Position numbers and translations under genes: made by a program | Shown: one piece after another, positions 8,901 through 15,475 of the stretch | How the letters are laid out: every line of letters starts with the position of its first letter | Position numbering within the stretch: position 1 is the first letter of the stretch | Origin: Paraescarpia echinospica | Lineage: Eukaryota; Annelida; Polychaeta; Sabellida; Siboglinidae | Assembly (NCBI GenBank): GCA_020002185.1 | Contig: CM034543.1 | Span: forward strand, 30,716,459-30,780,458 | Length of the DNA: 64,000 nucleotides | Reading direction: 5' to 3' | The notes under the pieces: generated by a model | Database searches by the model: none | What the model was told of the DNA's origin: nothing | What the model saw: the letters and a program-made list of their open reading frames with translations, nothing else

Positions 8901-10369
8901 CATTCGGCAACGTGAATGTTTTCGTCGTCCAATCGTTGGAAGACTGTCGGCGACGGATGGTAGACACCACCGGAATAGATCTTTCGCACACCTCCCGTAC
9001 ACCCACGCTCGTGTCGTTCTAGTTCGGATACGCGACTCCATAGTGCATCGCCACACTTCCTACATCGATACGAATGACAGTACATGTTCACGTCTTGTAT
9101 GTAGGAAAAGTGTGTCTCGTGAAGATTGATGTACATCGTTTCAGGATAGTGACACAAGGAACGGCGTACGAGTTCAGCAGTCGGCTTTCCCCCCTCTTCC
9201 GGTTCGACGAGCGTGTAGACGCACACATTGGTCTCAAAGGTGGTCTCGACACGATAGAGATCGTCCATCGTCACCCCGTCAAAGTCGTTCATTGCCACCC
9301 CGTCACGATCGTACTTCGCGTAGAGTACCCGCACAGTGGGTTCCATGTGGTATCGGTCGCATCCACGATGCAGAGCCAGACATCGGAAGAGACACAGATT
9401 GTCGGTGTACTTTGTCTTGTTGACGGAGTCTTTTTCCAATCCGATGACGGTTTTGATTTGTTTGATGTACCTCGGCAGTTTGATGTCCACACATCCTATC
9501 GGATGATGTACGATGTGATTGACGAAGAAGGTAACATTCGTGACCACCTCACATACCCATTGGCTGTCCGGACGCTGATTGATGACCCACTGCAGCACGT
9601 CTGTTTCTCGGATACGTTCCAGAAACGCATCAAAGTCTGCAGTGTTTGTGATCAGACACGGTTCGTCAAGGTAACGACCGCAACAATTACAGGACGAATG
9701 ATAATACCTGTACCTGTTCGTGGTCTTGTTTCTTAACACAAACCCGTAACTAAGATTAATTTTAAACGCGTGCGTCTGTTCGCGGAACATGCGTTTCAGT
9801 GACGGTTCTAGGGCACTCGTGTCCGGTGTCGACACTCTGTAATTGTACCTGGATTGTACAGGTCCTCTAGCCGTGTGGGTTCGGATGGTCGACCAGTGAT
9901 CTCGGACGACGTCTTGTAGTTCCCTCGATAGAGTATCGGCGAAGGGAAGTCGGGGTGGTGGTTGTATCGGGTCGTCGTCGTCGTTGTCGTCAGCAACACT
10001 CACACGGGGTCGCTCTGTGCGTCTCGTTCGTTTGCATAGAGGTGGGTCGTTCGCTTCCATACATACCGACTTCACGACACTCACACGTGGTCGCTCTGTG
10101 CGTCTCGCTCGTTTGCGTAGGGGTGAGTCGTTCGTTTCCATACATACCGACTTCATATGACGTAACAGGTTGTCACGTCTCGTGTACTCACGTGCACATC
10201 TCTCACAACGATGCAGTGTAGCACTAGATGGCGCCACTGACGGCGATTTACTGTAGGCATGATCGTCGTGTGTTGTTGTTGATGATGAATGTGTTTGATC
10301 TATATGACGTTGTATGTCGGCATGTGTATCGAGCACGAGACCGCAGTGTCGACACGTGTGCTGTTTCAT
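5987..10369 (-). CDS. PolB: Protein-primed family B DNA polymerase with N-terminal zinc fingers
   Basis: This intact 1,460-residue polymerase replicates the element from protein-primed termini. In order: C2H2 zinc fingers at about residues 4-27 and 53-76; a tandem 27-residue basic repeat (73-126); an OTU-like Cys/His segment (about 321-425); a third zinc-finger-like motif (about 434-457); 3'-5' exonuclease motifs ExoI (D501, E503), ExoII (FNSGRYDLN, about 633-641) and ExoIII (Y780, D784); polymerase motif A (YDANALYLW, D887); a Vsr-endonuclease-like insertion (VDGW at 957-960, then YQFHGCYYHGC at 968-978); motif B (NKLMGNSSYGK, 1185-1195); and motif C (DTDS, 1286-1289). Family hallmarks are complete. 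A TATA-like stretch and a perfect CRE lie upstream. Start is the first ATG at 10,369. Confidence 0.96.
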   Translation of the reverse strand: MKQHTCRHCGLVLDTHADIQRHIDQTHSSSTTTHDDHAYSKSPSVAPSSATLHRCERCAREYTRRDNLLRHMKSVCMETNDSPLRKRARRTERPRVSVVKSVCMEANDPPLCKRTRRTERPRVSVADDNDDDDPIQPPPRLPFADTLSRELQDVVRDHWSTIRTHTARGPVQSRYNYRVSTPDTSALEPSLKRMFREQTHAFKINLSYGFVLRNKTTNRYRYYHSSCNCCGRYLDEPCLITNTADFDAFLERIRETDVLQWVINQRPDSQWVCEVVTNVTFFVNHIVHHPIGCVDIKLPRYIKQIKTVIGLEKDSVNKTKYTDNLCLFRCLALHRGCDRYHMEPTVRVLYAKYDRDGVAMNDFDGVTMDDLYRVETTFETNVCVYTLVEPEEGGKPTAELVRRSLCHYPETMYINLHETHFSYIQDVNMYCHSYRCRKCGDALWSRVSELERHERGCTGGVRKIYSGGVYHPSPTVFQRLDDENIHVAEWLRYYPYRATFDFESWFDTSHLPSDSAKVHWVARHVPLSVSLASNVPGFEQVQCLITDGDSNKLVSNMMTILQNMSEAAYEVIVDRYEGILHELTEAIRTWNEQEASAVEEAGDNESQRQPTNPYKTLMGQLYGWLHQLPVIGFNSGRYDLNVVKQFLVPYFLSEKKATEDGEEEEEEEGKEETFHVIKRGNTFMCLSTDNLKFLDMTHYIAPGFSYDKYLKAYGCTVTKGHFPYEYMDSLERLDDTVLPPKEAFFSCLKNEGISDDDYTRCRKVWRDNDMETLRDFLVWYNNRDVVPFLEAIAKQFDFYQHRGLDMFKQGISIPGLTLSYLFTYVPERTFFTLFNETNKDVHQLIRENIVGGPSLIFTRHHEKGVTKIRRNDYGDAARTCQSIVGYDANALYLWSISQEMPTGWYTRRREEKEFRPEMAQPTGQMAVEWLTWESENTGLAIRHQSNGREKRIGKLSVDGWCSETKTAYQFHGCYYHGCPCTGREFNEVNGKPMTQLLAETRKNTAYLRHFVRVVELWECEWKVTRRDPCVQKFLDVRQRRRHVRWKMTSQQILTGVCNGSVFGMIQCDIRVPENLRAHFAEMQPIFKNIHLTRDDLGPFMRRYAEEHNIMGTPRRMLVGSYRGDKILLATPLLRWYLVHGLEVTHVYQVIEYTPVACFRRFGEAVSTARREGDAHPDKAMIADTNKLMGNSSYGKFITNVDKHREVTYCTEKSASTAINNRRFRQLDVVTADAYEIEMHKRTVKYALPTHVGFFVLQWAKLRMLEFYYDFMVRYVDRPLFEYCETDTDSAYLALAGESVDDLVTPALRDHYYRHRSEWLPSECCDEHQNDYVRCRLAGRPWNGTETCCKERKAYDKRTPGLFKVEWSGDCFLGLCSKIYYCSGTIDKYSTKGLNKRLNTIDKQSFLDVLTNRCSGSGKNRGFRVNHSSVLTYIQERAALTYFYAKRVVNEDGITTGPVDV

Positions 10370-10384
10370 CGTACCTACAACTGA

Positions 10385-10443
10385 AGGATGGGAGATCCTT
10401 GCACGTGTCTATATATATATCCTACACTGTGTGTGTGACGTCA
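10385..10443 (-). promoter_or_regulatory. Putative polymerase promoter: CRE, TATA and E-box
   Basis: Reading on the minus strand towards the polymerase ATG, there is a perfect palindromic CRE (TGACGTCA, 10,436-10,443), then a TATA-like run (TATATATATA, about 10,411-10,420) and an E-box CACGTG (10,402-10,407). The TATA lies about 45 bases upstream of the ATG, consistent with a short leader. The order resembles adenovirus early promoters, which use ATF/CREB sites. Sites are seen; activity is inference. Confidence 0.55.
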
Positions 10444-10556
10444 TAAGAGGTGTGTCTTGTATGAGTGGGCGTGTATGTATGTATGTATTCACCGATCACA
10501 ACGAGCTATGAAGGTAACAAGAACAACAGACACCAGAATCCAGGATTACATATCAT

Positions 10557-10562
10557 CTTTAT
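10557..10562 (-). terminator. Poly(A) signal for the 10,706-11,155 gene
   Basis: AATAAA is present on the minus strand about 145 bases downstream of the stop codon at 10,706. A (TA)n microsatellite (about 10,592-10,620) lies between the two. Confidence 0.45.
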
Positions 10563-10593
10563 TAATTACAATCAAAGCGAGTAATAAAGCGAG

Positions 10594-10624
<31 letters not shown>

Positions 10625-10639
10625 GCTAAGGCTAAGCAC

Positions 10640-10714
10640 CTGCAGTAACAGACAAGCGGCGCCTATAACCCCAGCTATAGCGTAGGGGCGCATTTCCTCT
10701 TGTCGTTACTGCAG
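10640..10714. repeat. 3'-flank hairpin module, copy B, within a larger stem
   Basis: The 42-base block at 10,658-10,699 repeats the module at 5,923-5,963. It is enclosed by an imperfect inverted repeat of about 16 bases (CTGCAGTAACAGACAAG against its near complement at about 10,699-10,714), so the whole can fold into a long hairpin. The stop codon of the adjacent minus-strand gene lies inside the stem. Confidence 0.6.
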
Positions 10715-11155
10715 GCGCTTCTGGAGGCTATCGATTATGTATGAGACGTGTTCGTCGCGCACAACATTTCGTGCGATCTCCTCGCATATTGTGCGCACGG
10801 CCACGTCTAAGCTGCATCTTTGCGTGGCAAAGAGTGTCCCCGCTAGGGACTCTATATTAAGTTCGATGTGTTTCACACTGTTAAATGGAGCCGAGAACGC
10901 CCACGGGATCGACGTGTCAGTGTTCGACCAAATGATATGGCCGTTGGGCGCCAGGTCGAGCGTTGATGCGATCCTTTGTAGTATCTCGTATTCTGAGGCT
11001 GTCATGGTGACGTCATAGTCGTCATCGTCACATGTCAACTCCAGTGGTGCTTCGGCTGGAGTTGAAGGTGAAGGTGACATGTCTTCACATGTCAACTCCA
11101 GTGATGAGTTGTGTCGCTCATGTAGGCGTGTTAGTAACGCCTGACGCAATGGCAT
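10706..11155 (-). CDS. Unknown accessory protein, 149 residues
   Basis: The gene starts at an ATG and I recognise no family. The N-terminus contains two copies of a short (S/P)LELTC(E/D)D motif (about residues 17-25 and 37-44), produced by an 18-base direct repeat in the DNA near 11,029 and 11,086. An acidic stretch follows and the C-terminal 100 residues look like a compact alpha/beta domain without known motifs. It lies in the accessory block between polymerase and the duplicated-domain protein, on the same strand. A host-interaction role is possible but unsupported by motif. Confidence 0.6.
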   Translation of the reverse strand: MPLRQALLTRLHERHNSSLELTCEDMSPSPSTPAEAPLELTCDDDDYDVTMTASEYEILQRIASTLDLAPNGHIIWSNTDTSIPWAFSAPFNSVKHIELNIESLAGTLFATQRCSLDVAVRTICEEIARNVVRDEHVSYIIDSLQKRLQ

Positions 11156-11288
11156 GGGGGTGTGGTAGCGGCACCGTTTCTGTGGCGCCCACTCTATCGG
11201 TTCTGTTGATACGAGAGCCGAATCATCTCCAGGCCACTAGAGGGAGCATCGGTGACCTGTTAGCAACACAACAACAACAACAACAACA

Positions 11289-12038
11289 TTAGCAGGGTGT
11301 TTTTACATCTATCATTGGAATACCACGTGTACGCAGGATGGCTTGTACACGTGATACGATGTCACGTGACCACTCCGGTGTGCTCGCCATAAACCTGTAA
11401 TGCTGTACTGCATATCTCAAATTGTCGTGGATCAGGTCACTACGCACCAGGTAGATGACGTTTGACTCACCTTCGAACAGGCGCCACAGTCCGTTGCTTA
11501 TAAAACGAACGATAGCATCGAGTGCTACTGCACACAGGTCGGTGTACCACATCTGCCTGTCGTCGCCTCCGTCGTCTTGTTCGTCCCAGGTCAGTGACTC
11601 CTTCGGTGTGAGTGGTTCGTCTTCCTTCGCATCCGACACGGTTATACCGCGGGCATGGAGACTCGTTTTCACCCGTCCTATGACAATACGAGCAAACCAA
11701 GGTGCGCGTGCTACGCATACCAGCTCGGTTACTACCGTATCAAAGCTATTATATATACGTATGGGATCTACTTTGTACATGTCTTCGTGAACGTTCGCAT
11801 AGGGACGACTCAGTGATTCGGCCGCCTGGCGAGTGCAAGCAGCGGTTATAGTGGCCATAAATAGACCGTCATCTATCATTTCGTCTGCACGCTTCTGAAT
11901 GCCATTCACCTTCTCTACAGCTTCCTGTAATTCACTACGTCTCCTATCCTCGTCATGGTCGATATCAGTGGCCCAATCAGTATCAATATCACCATCATTA
12001 GCAATCTCCTCATCATCATCATCATAGACCACGCACAC
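11289..12038 (-). CDS. Unknown acidic protein with internally duplicated domain
   Basis: The frame codes for up to 249 residues. The 12,038 end is a GTG; no ATG occurs in frame between the upstream stop and codon 54, so either translation starts at codon 54 (ATG at 11,879) or an upstream exon is spliced on. The N-terminus is very acidic (DDDDEE...DGDIDTDW). Two 51-residue segments, roughly residues 88-138 and 193-243, align without gaps, both ending in a helical R(I/D)(V)xxRV....L..RGI...D(V/A)K pattern, with about a quarter of positions identical. This suggests duplication of a small domain. I do not recognise the family. Confidence 0.55.
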   Translation of the reverse strand: MCVVYDDDDEEIANDGDIDTDWATDIDHDEDRRRSELQEAVEKVNGIQKRADEMIDDGLFMATITAACTRQAAESLSRPYANVHEDMYKVDPIRIYNSFDTVVTELVCVARAPWFARIVIGRVKTSLHARGITVSDAKEDEPLTPKESLTWDEQDDGGDDRQMWYTDLCAVALDAIVRFISNGLWRLFEGESNVIYLVRSDLIHDNLRYAVQHYRFMASTPEWSRDIVSRVQAILRTRGIPMIDVKTPC

Positions 12039-12103
12039 GACCCCACATAGATGACACTTGCCTTATCCTCATTATCGTCGCTGTCCTCCAACAGGCGACG
12101 TTT

Positions 12104-12123
12104 CACCCCTCGTACGCTAGGGG
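12104..12123. promoter_or_regulatory. CCCCTA-loop-AGGGG hairpin downstream of the RPA-like gene
   Basis: An inverted repeat ACCCCT...AGGGGT with an 8-base loop lies about 80 bases after the minus-strand stop at 12,202. It resembles the CCCCTA...GGGG core of the modules at 5,923 and 10,658, though the flanking GGCGCC part is absent. Confidence 0.35.
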
Positions 12124-12201
12124 TTGTCCAAGGAGGAGGAGTCTACAACACACGACAGAAGCAAGTGTCAAATACATCGCTGGCAGGTGGCGCCACAACA
12201 T

Positions 12202-12819
12202 TCATTCGTCACTGTCAGGTGCTGCCTCTTCCGACTGGAATATCATTTCCAGTACGTCATTGTCAGGGGGCGTCACCTCCGACTGGAATATTTCCAGTAA
12301 GTCGCTGTCAGGTACCGCCTTGTCCGACTGGATTATTTCCAGTGCAATCAAGGTGTAGTTACGATAGCCCTCCTTTGTCTCCTTTCTAATTGTCACCCTA
12401 GCCCGTTTGCCACGTAGGACATTCAGTGCCTCGTAGCGTTCTTGACCGGGTTTAAGCGTCATATAGTCGCTTGCTGTCATTCCCCCCACGGCCCCCTGAA
12501 CTATACGATCAAATCCTGTGGCCCACGCTTCATTCCCCTTGTGATCGGCAAAAAGCATACCCGTAGCATACTTGTAAACGGGATTACCCGACTGACGGCC
12601 GTGTACAGCACATGTACTGACGCAATGGCGGTTCCCCTTCGTCATTTCAAGACGAAGGACTTTCCGATTACATATACGGCACGCCGGGTAGCATACATAT
12701 TTATCTGTCATAGCACATGTTACTAGTGTCAGTGGACGAACAAATGCGTACGTTCCGTCACTTACTTGTTCGAGTTCTGAGAGCAGCATTTCCTCAGATT
12801 GTATATTGGGTGTCGCCAT
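12202..12819 (-). CDS. RPA1 C-terminal-domain-like single-stranded DNA-binding protein
   Basis: The chosen ATG at 12,819 gives 205 residues; a longer frame to 12,951 starts upstream of a TATA box (12,922-12,929) and is unlikely. The core matches the RPA70 C-terminal OB fold: a zinc-ribbon knuckle (C43, C47-x2-C50, then C66-x3-C70), then a beta-rich segment with YKYATGMLFAD...AWATGFD, and a final RARVTIRKET...YTLIALEI strand pair, as in eukaryotic RPA1 and related viral proteins. The tail (about residues 160-205) has three imperfect copies of an acidic LEIIFQSE..PDSD motif; acidic tails are common in SSBs and recruit partners. A role covering displaced single strands during protein-primed replication is inferred. 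Confidence 0.78.
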   Translation of the reverse strand: MATPNIQSEEMLLSELEQVSDGTYAFVRPLTLVTCAMTDKYVCYPACRICNRKVLRLEMTKGNRHCVSTCAVHGRQSGNPVYKYATGMLFADHKGNEAWATGFDRIVQGAVGGMTASDYMTLKPGQERYEALNVLRGKRARVTIRKETKEGYRNYTLIALEIIQSDKAVPDSDLLEIFQSEVTPPDNDVLEMIFQSEEAAPDSDE

Positions 12820-12921
12820 CTTGGTGAGTAGCGAAGTCGAGAGCGGCAGAGCAGTGAAGTAGTCGAGAGCAGCAGCAGCGAGACGGAGAGAGAATGTTTG
12901 TCCTGTTGGATTTACACTGGG

Positions 12922-13007
12922 CTTATATACATAATCATCCCCTCCAGGCATCGATCACGTGTACCGTAAACAATGACATCACGCGCCCCTGGGTGTTCGC
13001 GTCTTAT
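12922..13007 (-). promoter_or_regulatory. Putative promoter of the RPA-like gene, module copy 1
   Basis: A TATATAAG box (12,922-12,929) sits about 100 bases upstream of the chosen ATG. Upstream are CACGTG (12,956-12,961), a CRE-like TGACATCA (12,974-12,981) and CCCTGGGTGTTC (from about 12,987). The same three blocks in the same order recur at 13,739-13,800. Confidence 0.55.
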
Positions 13008-13087
13008 CAGGCGCGTGACTTTATCTCTCTCTCTCTCGTACTCTGTCACCGTGTGGATGACTGTCTGTTTTTTGTGTAATGGCCGCC

Positions 13088-13561
13088 TTAGCACTGTCTA
13101 ACGAAGTCTCTCACCTGCATAAGAATAACACCGAGTATATTCTTACCTGCTTTGTTACGCTTTGAACTCTTACCCCAATACCCTTCCGCACTGGGTACAT
13201 TCTCAATAAGTCGTGCGTCACCTGTATCCAGCAAGCGTTGCCGTAGTTTAGAGGCGCGAAACTTCACGGCTACTATAGCGCGCATCACGGCTCGACGTTG
13301 TGATAACCATGTAGCAGTTCGATCCGGTGTCCACCGAATGTTTTTACTCCAGTATTTCGCCTGTATTCCACTGCGGGCAGTCTGAATCTTTCTCGCTGTG
13401 TTCTCATCGTGAAAATGTCTGGCTTTTTTAAACTGATAGGCTGCTTCTGCACAAGAAAAGTCTTCGCCCCATATGTGTATATTACATGGATGGAAATTAG
13501 ATAGGAAGTGTCCAGCACCCCTGAATTGTATATCCAAGCTCTTGACCGCCATATGTTTCAT
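13088..13561 (-). CDS. NADAR-domain (YbiA-like) N-glycosidase-fold protein
   Basis: This 157-residue protein is almost entirely one NADAR (DUF1768) domain. Motifs in order: FLSNFHPC (19-26), CAEAAYQFKKA (37-47) with the conserved Glu39 and Gln43, TGDARLIE (113-120), YWG (128-130) and GKNILGVILMQVR (139-151). In bacteria YbiA cleaves riboflavin-pathway intermediates, and NADAR proteins paired with DarT remove ADP-ribose from guanine in DNA. Domain length is normal and the signature residues are present, so activity is plausible. It lies in the accessory block next to the RPA-like gene. Substrate is unknown; removal of ADP-ribose marks, or NAD-related metabolism, are the leading possibilities. 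Confidence 0.85.
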   Translation of the reverse strand: MKHMAVKSLDIQFRGAGHFLSNFHPCNIHIWGEDFSCAEAAYQFKKARHFHDENTARKIQTARSGIQAKYWSKNIRWTPDRTATWLSQRRAVMRAIVAVKFRASKLRQRLLDTGDARLIENVPSAEGYWGKSSKRNKAGKNILGVILMQVRDFVRQC

Positions 13562-13738
13562 CGCTGACCACTCACAGAGTTCTTTTCTCCCGTCTGTATT
13601 GTTAGCGTTCTGATATGACGCATTGTCCTAGTCGCACTTCGCACATCATGCGCTCGTGGCTTATCGCAGAGTCCTATGACTGATATCGGTTTACTACAGT
13701 GAAATTTTCCATAACGTCACATCGCTGGCTACATACCC

Positions 13739-13887
13739 AGGCATCGGTCACGTGGTATCCCTAGATGATGTCATACGTCCCTGGGTCTTCAGCTTTTCAT
13801 ACACCGGTATTTTTCCACACTGTGACAACCCTAGATGATGTCATACGTCCCTGGGTCTTCAGCTTTGCATACACTGGTATTTTTCCA
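13739..13887. repeat. Promoter module copy 2 and 59-bp direct repeats
   Basis: The block at 13,739-13,800 repeats the AGGCATCG-TCACGTG, TGATGTCA and CCCTGGGT-TTC elements of the RPA-like promoter. The 59-base part at 13,759-13,817 is then repeated at 13,829-13,887 with two differences. The region lies between the divergent NADAR and spliced genes and may drive one or both. Confidence 0.65.
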
Positions 13888-13935
13888 TTGCTACAGTGTG
13901 TCTTACAAGTTGCCTTCCTATCTGCATGCTCTATC

Positions 13936-13945
13936 CTATATATAC
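13936..13945 (+). promoter_or_regulatory. TATA box of the spliced plus-strand gene
   Basis: CTATATATAC lies about 45-50 bases upstream of the ATG at 13,988 and downstream of the repeated CRE-like module. Confidence 0.5.
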
Positions 13946-13987
13946 TAGCTCGTTTGTTACATTCGTCACATCATCTCATTCGTAACT

Positions 13988-14099
13988 ATGTCGTTCTCGT
14001 CGATACCTTGGATCCAACTGTGCGCTGACTGGCGTAATCTCGTAATGTAAGTACTTTTATTATTATTATTATTATTATTAATATCATTCTTTGTTTCAT

Positions 14100-14135
<36 letters not shown>

Positions 14136-14794
14136 ACATACTATAATCATCACAGTGTTCTTCACGTAAACTATCTGTGACGTCTCACCTCTATTATTCC
14201 TTATGCTTACGATCGTTATGTGTCACGGTTATCTATATTATCTTTCAGAGCTCGTGGTGTCACCTATGCTGATGGTGGCATCACCGATGCTACTCTTGGG
14301 TTGTTATGGCGTGAATTGGAACTGTAAGTACTTTTATTCTTTGTTTCATTCGATATATATCCTATACATATCATACTATAATCATCACAGTGTTCTTCAC
14401 GTAAACTACCTGTGACGTCTCACCTCTATTATTCCTTATGCTCACGTTCTTTATGTGTCACGGTTATCTATATTATCTTTCAGGCATGGTTGTATCGCCG
14501 TTAGTCCTGCTGCTACCTCGAGTCTGACAGGCAATGTCAGTGATTCCAGCAGTGATGATGATGATGAGGAGTGCACGTGAGTGTTCAATGATTACAACAA
14601 TATTTTACTACCTTATTTATGTTTTCTCTTACCCTGTTGTCGTTTCGACTAGGTATGCGGTGTTTGATTACCGATTACGTCAGCAGACGTCTCCATTACG
14701 TATTGTATCATAGTCCGTTGATCTAGCTTGCCCTTTTATCGTATGTCGATTCCCTATGCGGTGTTTGGTTACATCACTGGCTTATCCCACCCGG

Positions 14795-14831
<37 letters not shown>

Positions 14832-15038
14832 ATATATATATATATATATATCAAACATTTCATATATGTTTTCAGAGAGGAAGAGCATCGCGATAACCAC
14901 TCCTACGTATTCTGCCACGTGCTACGTGAACTCCTAGAATCCGTGTCTCCCTTTGATGCAGACCCTGTTCCTGACCTGATGGAAATCGAAGACTGGGATG
15001 CAGAGATCGACGACTGGGAGGCCGAGATCGATCGTTAA
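13988..15038 (+). CDS. Four-exon acidic accessory protein, 129 residues
   Basis: Exons are 13,988-14,046, 14,249-14,323, 14,484-14,576 and 14,876-15,038. All three introns have GTAAGT/GTGAGT donors and TTTCAG-type acceptors, and the joined frame is open for 129 codons ending in TAA. I recognise no family. The product has a serine-then-aspartate run in exon 3 (SDSSSDDDDEE), and its C-terminus repeats an acidic D-W unit (IEDWDAEIDDWEAEID), which resembles an acidic activation or interaction tail. Introns 1 and 2 are near copies and exon 2 ends like exon 1, so part of the gene was tandemly duplicated. It is the only plus-strand gene seen in the element. Splicing is inferred from consensus sites and frame. 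Confidence 0.7.
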
Positions 15039-15057
15039 TTTTTATGTATCATTCGTT

Positions 15058-15063
15058 AATAAA
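15058..15063 (+). terminator. Poly(A) signal AATAAA
   Basis: AATAAA occurs 20 bases after the stop codon of the four-exon gene, at a normal distance for cleavage and polyadenylation. Confidence 0.7.
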
Positions 15064-15475
15064 ATACATGTATACTCGTATATACTCTTGTGTTTCGTTA
15101 GTTCTTTCACACACGTACATCCTCTCTCTCCTCTCATACACGTACATTCATGCACAACTAATACCTCTCTACACGCCTCGTTATCATTAACAACCTAATC
15201 AACTTTCAAACTGTGGTTGTTACTAGTTATCCCCTTAGTACTAATTCTTCATACATACATCACATGTTTTAAAGACCGAGTCGCTAACGGCTGCTTAGCA
15301 CTAGATGGCACTACGGACGCTTAGGTACACTTCTTTCCGCTAGGAGGCGCAGATCACGTGACTGCTCACTTTGCTCAGGAGGAGGCTCACTTTACTCAGG
15401 GGGGAGGCTTTCGAAACCTCCCGATTATCGCTAAAACTCCTCAAACTACCCCTCCAAATGTGCGAGCATACTACT
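15064..15475. repeat. Right terminal region of the Polinton-type element
   Basis: No gene is seen here. The stretch contains two tandem CTCACTTTRCTCAGG units (about 15,365-15,405), a near-palindrome GGAGGCTTTCGAAACCTCC (15,402-15,420) and ends in CATACTACT at 15,475. It should be part of the terminal inverted repeat, whose partner would be outside the window to the left. The terminus is inferred from the point where gypsy coding sequence starts. Confidence 0.5.

Larger units (their letters stand above)
1..15475. mobile_element. Polinton/Maverick-type (adintovirus-like) element, right part
   Basis: The block carries the hallmark gene set of Polinton/adintovirus elements: protein-primed PolB, retrovirus-type integrase, packaging ATPase, major and minor capsid proteins and small core proteins. 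Nearly all genes lie on the minus strand and are tightly packed. The region is visibly richer in GC than the AT-rich flank, and long reading frames such as the 1,460-codon polymerase are uninterrupted, so the copy looks young or selected. The left end is outside the window. The right end is inferred at 15,475, where an RNase H reading frame of a gypsy element resumes and the element would end in ACT, as Polinton termini do. No adenain-like protease was seen. Element class is certain from gene content; the exact boundary is inference. Confidence 0.93.

Noticed and set aside
9074..9736. 220-codon plus-strand frame and similar ones at 6,620-7,225 and 7,244-7,810
   Set aside because: They lie opposite the polymerase gene, which has all family motifs; codon structure favours the minus strand.
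12819..12951. N-terminal extension of the RPA-like protein to the ATG at 12,951
   Set aside because: The extension would start upstream of the TATA box and contains no RPA-like features; the ATG at 12,819 fits the promoter.
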